Shown piece after piece: positions 18,172 through 25,665 of a stretch of 40,073 bases of DNA. Source of the DNA: a virus; the IMG/VR virus record IMGVR_UViG_3300046360_000073, positions 1 through 40,073 of that record; one strand, given 5' to 3'. Within the stretch, counting starts at the first letter, position 1. Each line of letters opens with the position of its first letter. The position numbers were made by a program, and so were the translations under genes. The notes under the pieces are model-generated. The model searched no databases. It had not been told where the DNA came from and was given only the letters and a program-made list of their open reading frames with translations.

Positions 18172-19095
18172 CTATAGCTTCAGTAATTGATTAATGAAAT
18201 GTATTCCAGATTCTGTAGTCAGAGCATCAATGCCCTCAACCTCGTAATACGCCAGAGCCTTCACCAATCTTTCTTCAGTAAATCCTTTCTCATCGATGAG
18301 TCTTCTAATTTGAGAATGGATTTCAGCTTCATCCTCTCTAGCGCTATCTTTATCTTCGGGTTCTTGGTCTTCTTCTGCCGTCTCAATAACCACAGAATGT
18401 ACCTCACTCTCAGATTGTTCAGGAACTTCTTCATGCTTAACCCTCCCTGTCTTAGTCAAATAATCTTTCTTCAAAAGCTCTGTCCTAGACAAGTCCTTAT
18501 CATCTACCATCTTGTAATCTGCGTCTATGTAATCTTCAACTTCTTCTCGAGGCTTAATCCCTTTAAGAGCGTCAGGGAATGCATCTCTGAGACTAAATCC
18601 TCTAGCTCTAAGCTTAAGCATTCTCTCTGGATATTTAGCCCAGGTGTCACCCCTGGCAAGTAGACCCGCTCTCTTAGCCATTTCCAGGGTGAACTTATTG
18701 ACCTTGTCTGCCATCCCCTTTCGCTTCACCGTGCAGGTATAGCCGAACACAGTATTATCTTTGAGCATGATAGGCTCTTCTACCATATCGATGAAATCCG
18801 GATGAGTCATGCAGAGTGCGAGCATATCGTCTCCCCACATAGCAGGCTTGCCATTAATTACCGCAATACATTGCATGGCTTGCTCAGGAGATAATCCTAC
18901 CTGATACCCCATAGCCCAGCAGATGAATAAGTCTTGCGGCTTCCCCCTAAATGATTTCGGCACCAATTCTGATGTAGCCAACTGTCCCGCAAGTTTCATG
19001 TAATGAGGCGCTAAATCCTTCGAGAACAGGCTGTCATCCAATCTTGAATTGCTAAGCTGCTTAGGTGGCATTACTGCTAATTCTGTATTATCCAT
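18172..19095 (-). CDS. recT: RecT-like single-strand annealing protein
   Basis: 307 residues from the ATG at 19095, with GAGGGA just upstream; the longer frame extends into exo and is not needed. The central region (QDLFICWAMGYQVGLSPEQA, then CIAVINGKPAMWGDDMLALC) is the hallmark of the RecT family, which anneals complementary strands. A Glu/Asp-rich linker joins it to a C-terminal helical tail. It pairs with the exonuclease upstream and SSB downstream as a complete recombination module. Confidence 0.9.
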   Translation of the reverse strand: MDNTELAVMPPKQLSNSRLDDSLFSKDLAPHYMKLAGQLATSELVPKSFRGKPQDLFICWAMGYQVGLSPEQAMQCIAVINGKPAMWGDDMLALCMTHPDFIDMVEEPIMLKDNTVFGYTCTVKRKGMADKVNKFTLEMAKRAGLLARGDTWAKYPERMLKLRARGFSLRDAFPDALKGIKPREEVEDYIDADYKMVDDKDLSRTELLKKDYLTKTGRVKHEEVPEQSESEVHSVVIETAEEDQEPEDKDSAREDEAEIHSQIRRLIDEKGFTEERLVKALAYYEVEGIDALTTESGIHFINQLLKL

Positions 19096-19102
19096 TATTC
19101 CC

Positions 19103-19936
19103 TCACTTAATATTAAGAACCCGATTACCCTTCTTAGTGCCCTTCCATGTGGCAAGCACTTCACCTTCTTGTCCGAGCATATACTCGGCATCTTTCATCA
19201 GCACCATAATATCCATCTTGCACTTATCTTCATCAATGGAGAGCGCTTTCAACTGGGCTTTAATTGCACTTAATTCCTTTAGTGACCGAGTTGAATTAAA
19301 GGTAGCCTCTACGACCTTCGCGGGATTTGATTTCTTGAATTTCAATCTGCAATCAGACGTACTAATCGGGTCTGGTTCAATTCTATTCTGAATTCTATGC
19401 CAGAAGTCTTTATCCGCTTCAATGATTAGAGCTTCAAGAGCCGCATCTCGCTCATAGACGAATTGCCTGTACTCCATGCCTCCAATGAGCACCGCACAAT
19501 ATCCTCTTGAGGCATCCGTAATGGCGCATTGCTTTGCAATCTGTATCAGATAAACTAGAGGAATTCCGTCAGATGCAGCCATATCCCATTGACTTCTCTG
19601 GAAACTATTTGCGCACTTACACTCTACTACAGCCTTCTCAGATTCAATCCATCCGTCAAGATTGGCGAAGATGTAAGGGTATTCTGGATGGTAAACGGTA
19701 TCTGGAAAGGTGACTTCTACTCCATTCTCTTCGCTAAATCTCTTGATAATTAGAGGCTCTAAGGCATTACCCCAGTATTGCTGCTCAGTGGGTTCCTCAT
19801 CCTCTTCACTTACTACCCCTGTCTTCTCTAAGTACAATTCATAAGGGGATTTATACGTAGAATATCCCATAATTATCGGCGATTCACTCGCTCCTATCCC
19901 ATTAATTCTGTCTAATCTTTGAGCTTCTGTTAGCAT
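19103..19936 (-). CDS. YqaJ-type recombination exonuclease
   Basis: 277 residues. The motifs GASESP (15-20), WGNALEP with E60, NLDGW with D94 and ECKCAN with E105 and K107 form the PD-(D/E)XK core of the YqaJ / lambda exonuclease family. The enzyme resects duplex ends 5' to 3' and hands the strand to RecT. It is the first gene of the leftward operon, seven bases before recT. The ATG is preceded by GGGAGG. Its promoter would overlap the operator at 19963-19980. Confidence 0.92.
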   Translation of the reverse strand: MLTEAQRLDRINGIGASESPIIMGYSTYKSPYELYLEKTGVVSEEDEEPTEQQYWGNALEPLIIKRFSEENGVEVTFPDTVYHPEYPYIFANLDGWIESEKAVVECKCANSFQRSQWDMAASDGIPLVYLIQIAKQCAITDASRGYCAVLIGGMEYRQFVYERDAALEALIIEADKDFWHRIQNRIEPDPISTSDCRLKFKKSNPAKVVEATFNSTRSLKELSAIKAQLKALSIDEDKCKMDIMVLMKDAEYMLGQEGEVLATWKGTKKGNRVLNIK

Positions 19937-19962
19937 TAATATCCTCCCTGGAAGACATCACT

Positions 19963-19980
19963 CTAGTTTAATATAACTAG
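19963..19980. promoter_or_regulatory. Palindromic operator in the divergent control region
   Basis: CTAGTT-TAATAT-AACTAG is a perfect 6+6+6 inverted repeat between the leftward recombination operon and the rightward cro-like gene. A related half (CTAGGGTTTAA, 20004-20014) lies in the rightward promoter spacer. It is the natural binding place for the Cro-like product. Confidence 0.6.
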
Positions 19981-19993
19981 TAATGCAATGAGC

Positions 19994-20022
19994 TGGAATT
20001 TCACTAGGGTTTAACATATAAT
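19994..20022 (+). promoter_or_regulatory. Rightward early promoter (PR-like)
   Basis: TGGAAT (19994-19999), a 17-base spacer and TATAAT (20017-20022) lie 22 bases before the ATG of the cro-like gene. The -10 is perfect and the -35 weak. The spacer includes a CTAG half-site related to the operator at 19963. Confidence 0.6.
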
Positions 20023-20044
20023 AGGGTATTTGAGCGGGGATATT

Positions 20045-20275
20045 ATGAAAGTCTATGAAGTAGAACTCTGGTTCGGAAATTTAAATCAGGCATGTATTAA
20101 GCTCGATATATCGTCCTCCAATATGACGAAGTGGAAGAGTCAGGGTTACATTCCGTGGAAGCAGCAATTTAAACTAGCTATAATCACAGAAGGTGCGTTA
20201 ATGCCCGATGAGGAAGACCCATATTTAGTGTGTAATCCGCGTGCACCTAGGGTTAGAAGAAGGAAGTCCGCATGA
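20045..20275 (+). CDS. cro: Cro-like repressor
   Basis: 76 residues from the ATG at 20045 (GCGGGGA upstream). The stretch WFGNLNQACIKLDISSSNMT followed by KWKSQGYIP and LAIITEGAL aligns by eye with P22 Cro (HFGTQRAVAKALGISDAAVS, then QWKEVIPEKDAYRLEIVTAGAL), including the helix-turn-helix at about residues 12-32. It is expected to dimerise on the nearby CTAG operators and lower early transcription. No CI-size partner lies opposite. Its basic tail ends in RRRK. Confidence 0.85.
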   Translation: MKVYEVELWFGNLNQACIKLDISSSNMTKWKSQGYIPWKQQFKLAIITEGALMPDEEDPYLVCNPRAPRVRRRKSA

Positions 20276-20472
20276 TGTGTTGGAGGGATAGATCATGGTG
20301 CGCTTCGCCAGGATGTACTAATGAATGTGGGCGCAAGATGTCAGACGAAGATAAGGCTCTGGCTATGCTCTCAACTCTGCCGATAGCTTACAGCTATTTC
20401 TGCGGAAATCCTGATGAAAAGTTTTTAGAGACAAGCAGTACTGATAGATCATATACTGCTGATATTGAATGA
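20272..20472 (+). CDS. Small Cys-rich protein
   Basis: 66 residues starting in the ATGATG that overlaps the cro stop. Five Cys occur early (CWRDRSWC, then CTNEC) and one later (YFC), a zinc-binding pattern of the 'C-RD-FC-S--C---C-R' type seen in many small early phage proteins. Its exact role is unknown. Confidence 0.65.
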   Translation: MMCWRDRSWCASPGCTNECGRKMSDEDKALAMLSTLPIAYSYFCGNPDEKFLETSSTDRSYTADIE

Positions 20473-20487
20473 AATTCTGAATTAAAT

Positions 20488-20706
20488 ATGGCTGAAATTA
20501 TAGATTTTTATTTGGAAGAAGCTATTATTCTGAACTATATTAGAAAATCTTTATGGTCCATGGATTATAATTTATTGATTAATAATTTATATCATAGGGA
20601 GTTTAGTAAGAAAGATTTTATCTATGATCGAGAAGTTGGGGCTAATCTCAATTATCAAGAGTCAGCCACTAAGCAAATGCGGAACCTTTTTTATCGGACT
20701 TTATAA
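20488..20706 (+). CDS. Hypothetical protein
   Basis: 72 residues, rich in Leu, Ile, Tyr and Asn, predicted helical, with lower GC than its neighbours. No Shine-Dalgarno of note precedes the ATG and no family is recognised. Position in the early operon between cro and the replication genes is the only support besides the open frame. Confidence 0.45.
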   Translation: MAEIIDFYLEEAIILNYIRKSLWSMDYNLLINNLYHREFSKKDFIYDREVGANLNYQESATKQMRNLFYRTL

Positions 20707-20791
20707 GATGTAAATTAGGGCATCCTGCCCTTAATAGGCTAACGTAATGCAATGATTTGACGGTCAACATTAACGTTATTTATACAACTTA

Positions 20792-20840
20792 GATTGAAAT
20801 CTACGTCATATCTATGTCAGATGGATTTCAATCTATGTCA
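20792..20840. repeat. Phased repeats and inverted repeat before the initiator gene
   Basis: ATCTAYGTCA occurs at 20799-20808, 20810-20819 and 20831-20840, spaced 11 and 21 bases (one and two helical turns). A 10-bp perfect inverted repeat GATTGAAATC / GATTTCAATC (20792-20801, 20824-20833) brackets the first two. They end 14 bases before the initiator ATG, so they could be an operator or initiator-binding sites. Confidence 0.65.
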
Positions 20841-20854
20841 CAAAGGGATTATAC

Positions 20855-21664
20855 ATGATAACTAACTTTAATAACAAACTTTTCTGCGATACTAAAGATG
20901 CTAATGTCGCAATCTTCATAGAAAACCTAGCTGGCTGGATCAAACTTAATTCAGGTAAGGACAAGCCAGAAGATAGAAATCATTTCGAAGGCCAATATTG
21001 GTCATACAACTCTTATTCTGAATTCTCCCGATATTTCGAAGGATGGAGCGTCAAAGTTATTCGCGCAATAGTAGCTAAATGTGTAAAGCTCGGATTAATC
21101 CTCATCAGCAATTTCAATAAGAAGCGATATGATAATACCAACTGGTATACCCTTACAGATAAGGCTCTGAGCTACTATCCGCAATTATCTGAAAGGTTTT
21201 CGCACACCCCTGCCCAAACGGGCAGTACCCCTGCCCAAACGGGCAGACCTATACCATCACTTCCTACACAAGATCTAAATAATACTACTAGCACTTCAGA
21301 ACCTTTAACCCCAGAAGTCCCCAGAGAAAAGCCATCTAAGCCGAAGCAGGTTACTCCACGAGAACTCATTGAGATTTATCGTGAAGAGTTTCCTAATAAC
21401 CCTCAACCTCATCCCAGATTGATATCTACGAGTTTACAGAAAGTGCTTAATACTCTTATCAAGCGTTGGCCAGAGATTGACCCTGAAGGTAAATCGCTTA
21501 CCCTCTATGCCTTCAGAACTTACTTATCATTCTTGAAGTCCAATGCACCTAAGTTCAGTTTAGGGGAATATTTCACTGAAGCTGGAAATAGGAAGAAGAA
21601 TGGCTTAGAGACATTCGCACGATGGAATACTATTGTGAAATTTCTGGAGAATCAGTATTCATGA
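20855..21664 (+). CDS. Replication initiator, lambda O-like
   Basis: 269 residues. The N-terminal 120 residues (GQYWSYNSYSEFSRYFEGWS, then VIRAIVAKCVKLGLI, then WYTLTD) read as a winged-helix domain of the kind found in phage O-type initiators. A Pro/Thr/Ser linker follows, encoded partly by two palindromic 21-bp repeats, then a helical C-terminal domain that would contact the helicase. In lambda and P22 the origin also lies inside this gene. The ATG follows AAAGGGATT, and the stop overlaps the helicase start (ATGA). Confidence 0.82.
   Translation: MITNFNNKLFCDTKDANVAIFIENLAGWIKLNSGKDKPEDRNHFEGQYWSYNSYSEFSRYFEGWSVKVIRAIVAKCVKLGLILISNFNKKRYDNTNWYTLTDKALSYYPQLSERFSHTPAQTGSTPAQTGRPIPSLPTQDLNNTTSTSEPLTPEVPREKPSKPKQVTPRELIEIYREEFPNNPQPHPRLISTSLQKVLNTLIKRWPEIDPEGKSLTLYAFRTYLSFLKSNAPKFSLGEYFTEAGNRKKNGLETFARWNTIVKFLENQYS
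21210..21246. other. Lambda-type replication origin iterons
   Basis: CTGCCCAAACGGGCAG occurs at 21210-21225 and 21231-21246, exactly 21 bases apart. Each is a perfect 6-4-6 inverted repeat with AAAC at its centre. Lambda iterons are also inverted repeats around an AAAAC-type centre, inside gene O, next to an AT-rich stretch. Here AT-richer DNA (TCTAAATAATACTACTAG) follows from about 21274. The repeats encode the doubled peptide TPAQTGS/TPAQTGR. Confidence 0.75.
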
Positions 21665-23016
21665 CAGATTTAAATTATTCGCATTTACTTGAGCAGCGTG
21701 TGCTTGAGAATCTCATGCACTTTGGTACGCATACGGCTCACAGAGCTCAAAAAGCTATGCTAGAACTATCGGGTGAATGCTTTTACAATCCTGATCATCA
21801 GGAGATATTCGGAATTATTTGGAAATCTTTCTATGATTCTGAAGGCTTTAACTTCTACGACATTCTGATGAAAATGCGTAGAAATTGCCCTTCAGAAGCT
21901 ACTTTGAACTGGATTACTGATAATCATCGTCAGCTTTGGGTAAATGCAGATAGCTTCGAATCTGACGTAGCGAAATTAATTATCACTGCTCAGCTTCGAA
22001 AGCAAATAGCTATTGCGAAGGATATGATAGTGCAGGTCGAGAATGCCATTTCTCCTAATGATGCTCGTGACATTCTCAATCGTCACATCTCCGAGATTTC
22101 TAGTCTGAATTTCACTAAATCCAAGGATGGGATATCTGAAATTGATCTAGCTGATGAATACCTTGAAGGAAATCTGCCTCCCGATATGAGGATTTCCACA
22201 ACTTCTAAGCAACTTAATCTTGCCCTAGGTGGTGGAGTTGTGCCTAAAAGTTTAATTACCATTGCGGCTGCGGCAGGAGTCGGTAAAACTGGTTTTGCTA
22301 TCTTTCTGCTAGATTCTATTGCACGCGCTGAACCCGGAAAGCATTCCTTATTTTTCAGCTTAGAGATGGAAGCCAAACATATCTGGATGCGTCATGTTGG
22401 CATCAAAGCTGGACGGTTATTCGATACAATTCCTAGCGATAAGATGATGGACTATATCGCCTCATGCTTAGAGATTCCTTTAACCATTTACGATACTAGC
22501 ATGTCCAGATCTACCGATGATATAGATTATATTCTAACCATGTCGCGCCTTAAATCTGCTGAGAAGCCCCTTTCAGTAATCGTGGTGGATTATCTAGGAT
22601 TGGTTAAGAATAAGGGAAATTTCGAACGCAATGACCTTCGACAAGCAGATATTACTAGCAAGCTCGCAAAACTAGCCCTAGAACTCAATTGCATAGTGAT
22701 AGCATTATCCCAAGTAAATCGGAATTCCTCTGGGCGCGAAGATAAATGTCCACGCCCCGAAGATGCCGCAGACTCCTCGGGTAGTCATCGATCTAGCGCA
22801 CTATGGCTGGGATTAGATAGACCAGGAGAATACCGTGATGAGCCAGATTTCAAGAATCAATTCATAGTGAAATGCCGGAAAAACCGATTCGGAAATTCTT
22901 TCGAGCTAATCTACGCATTCAACGATGGTACTTTTGGCGAAGTAAAGGAAGGTTATTTCAAGAAGCCATTTGCGAGGGTAAAGTCCTTCGAAGAAACATT
23001 GCTATCCAAAGATTAG
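21661..23016 (+). CDS. DnaB-like replicative helicase
   Basis: 451 residues from the ATG at 21661, which overlaps the initiator stop. An N-terminal helical domain (residues 1-110) is followed by a RecA-type motor: Walker A AAAAGVGKTG (about 202-211), Walker B VIVVDYLGLV (about 304-313), the ALSQVNR motif and a KCRKNRFG segment with the arginine finger. Length and order match P22 gp12, which loads without a host DnaB/DnaC pair. It unwinds the fork at the origin in the upstream gene. Confidence 0.93.
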   Translation: MTDLNYSHLLEQRVLENLMHFGTHTAHRAQKAMLELSGECFYNPDHQEIFGIIWKSFYDSEGFNFYDILMKMRRNCPSEATLNWITDNHRQLWVNADSFESDVAKLIITAQLRKQIAIAKDMIVQVENAISPNDARDILNRHISEISSLNFTKSKDGISEIDLADEYLEGNLPPDMRISTTSKQLNLALGGGVVPKSLITIAAAAGVGKTGFAIFLLDSIARAEPGKHSLFFSLEMEAKHIWMRHVGIKAGRLFDTIPSDKMMDYIASCLEIPLTIYDTSMSRSTDDIDYILTMSRLKSAEKPLSVIVVDYLGLVKNKGNFERNDLRQADITSKLAKLALELNCIVIALSQVNRNSSGREDKCPRPEDAADSSGSHRSSALWLGLDRPGEYRDEPDFKNQFIVKCRKNRFGNSFELIYAFNDGTFGEVKEGYFKKPFARVKSFEETLLSKD

Positions 23017-23036
23017 AGCATCAATCTCAAGACTTC

Positions 23037-23065
23037 TACCCTAGACAATGGTTAGGCCTAGGGTA
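23037..23065. terminator. Bidirectional terminator candidate
   Basis: TACCCTAG (23037-23044) and CTAGGGTA (23058-23065) form an eight-pair stem with a 13-base loop between the convergent helicase gene and the leftward small-gene train. ATAATTTAAATT follows on the + side. The AT-rich flank makes it a plausible terminator for the rightward operon. Confidence 0.55.
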
Positions 23066-23080
23066 ATAATTTAAATTGCC

Positions 23081-23314
23081 TTAAATCGCATTTACAGAGC
23101 TTTTAGAGGAATTGATCTCAATCATGATATTAGCTAGAAATCTGCGTAAATCTCGAAGTCTCTCACAGAAGTATTTGCCGCCGTGCAATTCTTCGCAGAA
23201 TGTGCAAGGTTCTGGTATATGGTCTGTATCATGATTATAGCGCACGAGAAAATTAATCTCTTCGTCAATTTGGCGCCTGAGTAAACCTAGGTATTCATCC
23301 TTGAAGTTAGACAT
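23081..23314 (-). CDS. Hypothetical protein with Cys/His cluster
   Basis: 77 residues from the ATG at 23314. A middle segment (CTFCEELHGGKYFC) has CxxC and a third Cys with His between, which may bind a metal. The rest is charged helix. It is the last gene of the leftward train and overlaps its upstream neighbour by eight bases. Family not recognised. Confidence 0.55.
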   Translation of the reverse strand: MSNFKDEYLGLLRRQIDEEINFLVRYNHDTDHIPEPCTFCEELHGGKYFCERLRDLRRFLANIMIEINSSKSSVNAI

Positions 23315-23600
23315 TCCCAAGCATCTCCGCTATGAATTGGTTAAATTGATTCTGTATTGCCAGAATATCGTTCTTAGCACTTGATTCCACGCCTGCTGAA
23401 GCTTCTTCGACAGTGGAGCTGAGTACATCGTCGCAAATTCTTAGCAAATTAGATGAAAGTACTATTACCAGGCCACCTAAAGCCCACTCTGCCGCCTTAT
23501 TCTTCGAATCGACTAGAGACAATTGTTTCCTTAATGCTGTGAGGGTTGCAATAGAATATTCACATGCCCGCATAATTCCATGTGTTTGAGCTTGATTCAT
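23307..23600 (-). CDS. Hypothetical small helical protein
   Basis: 97 residues, predicted helical, with a hydrophobic middle (ALGGLVIVLSSNLLRI) that is borderline for a membrane helix. Its ATG overlaps the stop of the gene upstream. Its size and hydrophobic pattern resemble the next gene in the train (23597-23884), so the two may be distant relatives. Function unknown. Confidence 0.55.
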   Translation of the reverse strand: MNQAQTHGIMRACEYSIATLTALRKQLSLVDSKNKAAEWALGGLVIVLSSNLLRICDDVLSSTVEEASAGVESSAKNDILAIQNQFNQFIAEMLGNV

Positions 23601-23884
23601 TGAACTGAGTCCTTATTGTTAAATTTTACCATACACGCTTCGAGGTCTATAACGCATTTCCTAAGCTGTTTAATCTCAATCTGAGTTAATATTTTGGCAG
23701 AGATGTAGTCCTCTGCAATCTCGGTAATTTCACGCATCACGCAGCCCACAAATTGAGTCATAATGCACTTAATAGAATCCGCGATATCATTATCCCCTGG
23801 TGTAGTTGAGGTCATAAATGCTAGTAGAAATCTTTGTGCTTCTAATCTTGCGTCGTATAATGCTTCAGTCATGTCGATCTTCAT
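23597..23884 (-). CDS. Hypothetical small helical protein
   Basis: 95 residues, predicted helical, with alternating hydrophobic and acidic positions. It overlaps its neighbours at both ends by four bases, implying coupled translation. No motif is recognised. Confidence 0.55.
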   Translation of the reverse strand: MKIDMTEALYDARLEAQRFLLAFMTSTTPGDNDIADSIKCIMTQFVGCVMREITEIAEDYISAKILTQIEIKQLRKCVIDLEACMVKFNNKDSVQ

Positions 23885-24102
23885 ACGATCCCTTCAAATA
23901 AAGTTTGCATATTAACGTTTAGTGCCCGAGCAATCTTGACTAGGCTTATTACCGTCACATTGCGCATCCCTCTATCAATGAATGCTAAATTGGTTCTATC
24001 AAGCCCCGTCTCCAGAGCTAAAGCTTCCTGCGATAATCCGCTTGCCAATCGATTCTTGCGTATATTAGCGCCTAATTGCGTGAGTGTGTCAAAATTATCC
24101 AT
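23881..24102 (-). CDS. Xre-family regulator (C-protein-like)
   Basis: 73 residues, almost entirely one HTH_3 domain: LGANIRKNRLASGLSQEALA, then LDRTNLAFIDRGMRNVT and LVKIARALNV. The pattern (GLSQEALA, then ER/DRGxRN) matches the small controller proteins of restriction-modification systems and other minimal Xre regulators. It could bind the shared TTACAYCCWGGTGTAA-type operator at 25567, 27186 and 28072. Its start overlaps the upstream stop by one base. Confidence 0.85.
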   Translation of the reverse strand: MDNFDTLTQLGANIRKNRLASGLSQEALALETGLDRTNLAFIDRGMRNVTVISLVKIARALNVNMQTLFEGIV

Positions 24103-24314
24103 CAGAACATCCCTCCAATATGAGCTAATATGGCCGCTAGAATTACGCCATAGGTTCCCAGGATGTAATTCGTAAAATTGTGATATTGTAGCTTTATGTT
24201 AGCATCGATAGAATCTAATCTGCGCTCGATTCTCTGCGTGCTTGCGCCCAATCCTGTTGTACTCTCCTTGAGCAATTCTATGTCTAACTGCTCTTGCGTG
24301 TAGGTTCTATTCAT
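24102..24314 (-). CDS. Small membrane protein, coiled coil plus one TM (XhlA-like)
   Basis: 70 residues. A polar helix (QRIERRLDSIDANIKL) is followed by a single C-terminal membrane helix (YILGTYGVILAAILAHIGG). This layout is that of the XhlA family, small proteins linked to lysis, and of other phage one-TM proteins. As no obvious holin is seen elsewhere, it is a candidate, but its place in an early leftward train argues against a late role. Confidence 0.6.
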   Translation of the reverse strand: MNRTYTQEQLDIELLKESTTGLGASTQRIERRLDSIDANIKLQYHNFTNYILGTYGVILAAILAHIGGMF

Positions 24315-24315
24315 A

Positions 24316-24600
24316 TCAATCCTTAATCACAAGTATACTGCATGGAAGTTTAGCCAGAAGACTATCGCGCTTCGTGGCATCATCCCCAATGTAGTCGGCG
24401 TATTCTGGCCTAGTGTCGTCTATTTCCTCATATTGCGAGCAGATAGCGACCACGTCCAAATGCCTATGAATCCCCATATTGAACTCTGATTCTGAGAGAT
24501 GTTTGTACAGAGCGTCCAGGGCTTCATAGCTGAAATCCGAGTCTCTGCCCATATATTTGAATGCCTCTCGAAATCGGCTGAAATTTACTTCTATGTACAT
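24316..24600 (-). CDS. Conserved-looking phage hypothetical protein
   Basis: 94 residues. FKYMGRDSDFSYEALDALYK and a later LDVVAICSQYEE segment form a pattern I associate with a widespread phage hypothetical family of unknown function. It starts in a one-base overlap (TAATG) with the gene upstream. Confidence 0.65.
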   Translation of the reverse strand: MYIEVNFSRFREAFKYMGRDSDFSYEALDALYKHLSESEFNMGIHRHLDVVAICSQYEEIDDTRPEYADYIGDDATKRDSLLAKLPCSILVIKD

Positions 24601-24806
24601 TACTTACACTCTCCTATCCATTTGCCCAATAATTCTAATTGCTCTATTAACATGTCATCACGTCCAGTTAATCGCCACCATTGCGGATCGTGCGCGCTTA
24701 GTCCTTGCTTGGCTTCCTTAGTAGCTGTCAAAGCCATATTGATTGCCTTCTGAAACTTGTCTATAGCCTCGAAATATCCCATTCGGTACGCATATTTGCA
24801 GGTCAT
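24600..24806 (-). CDS. Hypothetical protein
   Basis: 68 residues, predicted helical, beginning MTCKYAYRMGYFEAIDKFQK and ending WIGECK. It starts in the ATGA overlap with the 59-residue gene upstream. No motif is recognised. Confidence 0.55.
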   Translation of the reverse strand: MTCKYAYRMGYFEAIDKFQKAINMALTATKEAKQGLSAHDPQWWRLTGRDDMLIEQLELLGKWIGECK

Positions 24807-24982
24807 AATGATTTCACCTTGCGGTCATTCATGATATCCATAACGATATGGTGCAAGTCTATTAAATGGGCTTGCGGCAATACCTCTAAAGTCTCATAAA
24901 CTTCATTAGAGTCGGTCATATCTTCCAGCGCGAATAAGAGTCGCAAGGAATTTCTCGACAATCTGGTCATTTCTTCGTCCAT
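24803..24982 (-). CDS. Hypothetical protein, 59 residues
   Basis: The ATG at 24982 is preceded by GGGAG-type sequence (AGGGAGTATAAATAATGG). The frame runs 59 codons (MDEEMTRLSRNSLRLLFALE at the start) to the TGA at 24803-24805, which overlaps the next ATG. Predicted helical and acidic. It fills a 190-base gap in an otherwise tightly packed train, which supports it. Confidence 0.6.
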   Translation of the reverse strand: MDEEMTRLSRNSLRLLFALEDMTDSNEVYETLEVLPQAHLIDLHHIVMDIMNDRKVKSL

Positions 24983-24994
24983 TATTTATACTCC

Positions 24995-25165
24995 CTATTC
25001 TATCAATCTATCGGTTAAGATGGCATTAATCATCCTGCGCATATCATTCAGATTCTCGGTAGGTACTTCATCTAAGGCATCATAGACTATCTGAGCACAA
25101 CCCGCATTTCGCAAGGCCTCCATAATAGCCCATGATTCCTCACTTAATTCTGTACAATCTATCAT
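24995..25165 (-). CDS. Hypothetical protein
   Basis: 56 residues from the ATG at 25165, with GGGGGG just upstream. It starts MIDCTELSEESWAIMEALRN, predicted helical and acidic. The start lies two bases after the stop of the upstream gene. No family is recognised. Confidence 0.55.
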   Translation of the reverse strand: MIDCTELSEESWAIMEALRNAGCAQIVYDALDEVPTENLNDMRRMINAILTDRLIE

Positions 25166-25166
25166 A

Positions 25167-25445
25167 TTACCCCCCAAATACTGTATTCATTCTGCGGATA
25201 GTCATATTACTATACAGGCAATCGCTAAAGCAGGTTAGCAAGTCATTCCATGTCCATCTCGCACCATCGAAGCCAAAGAAGATGAATTGATCTGGATTAT
25301 CGACAGGGTGAGACGGTTCACCATTCCTTGAGCATATTAATAGCTCGATAGTCTGATTAGGCTGGATGCAATATAGTTTCCGATCACGCTTGAAGTAAGC
25401 TCGGACATTACCTCTATCGTATTCTTTGAATTTTAAGTCTGTCAT
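25167..25445 (-). CDS. Hypothetical protein
   Basis: 92 residues, mixed strand and helix, with a conserved-looking centre (IELLICSRNGEPSHPVDNPD) followed by an aromatic-rich GFDGARWTWNDLL. It starts in an ATGA overlap with a 25-residue frame upstream, which may be the remnant of another gene. Function unknown. Confidence 0.6.
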   Translation of the reverse strand: MTDLKFKEYDRGNVRAYFKRDRKLYCIQPNQTIELLICSRNGEPSHPVDNPDQFIFFGFDGARWTWNDLLTCFSDCLYSNMTIRRMNTVFGG

Positions 25446-25519
25446 CCTCTTGGACTCCCCGAAAGCTCATTAATCTGAGATACCTGTAATTCTAAATCTT
25501 TTATGGTAATTCTGTTCAT
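25442..25519 (-). pseudogene. 25-residue leader peptide or gene remnant
   Basis: MNRITIKDLELQVSQINELS plus five more residues, from the ATG at 25519 with AGGGGTAGGA upstream, stopping in the next gene's ATGA. The sequence resembles the first 25 residues of a common phage hypothetical protein ('LExQVxxINELTGSP'), so the rest has probably been lost or replaced by the next frame. It is the first frame behind the promoter at 25561-25589. Confidence 0.5.
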
Positions 25520-25544
25520 ATCCTACCCCTTCTCAAGTTAGTCT

Positions 25545-25562
25545 CTGTGTATATATGCACAG
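25545..25562. promoter_or_regulatory. 18-bp imperfect palindrome at a leftward transcript start
   Basis: CTGTGTATATATGCACAG differs from its reverse complement at only one symmetric pair of positions. It overlaps the -10 and expected start of the leftward promoter, a typical repressor position. The same DNA reads into a second AT-rich region on the other side. Confidence 0.5.
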
Positions 25563-25589
25563 TATATTAGCCCTGGGTGTAACAGTCAA
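25561..25589 (-). promoter_or_regulatory. Leftward promoter with operator in the spacer
   Basis: On the minus strand TTGACT, a 17-base spacer and TATACT form a near-consensus promoter for the 25.5-23.1 kb gene train. The spacer is filled by TTACACCCAGGGCTAA, an inverted repeat shared with promoters at 27180-27208 and 28065-28093. Confidence 0.75.
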
Positions 25590-25665
25590 GTATTAATTTA
25601 CATTATTATTAAAATATTTATGATAGTGTTAATATAGATTAATAATTGAACTTAAGGATAAGCTG

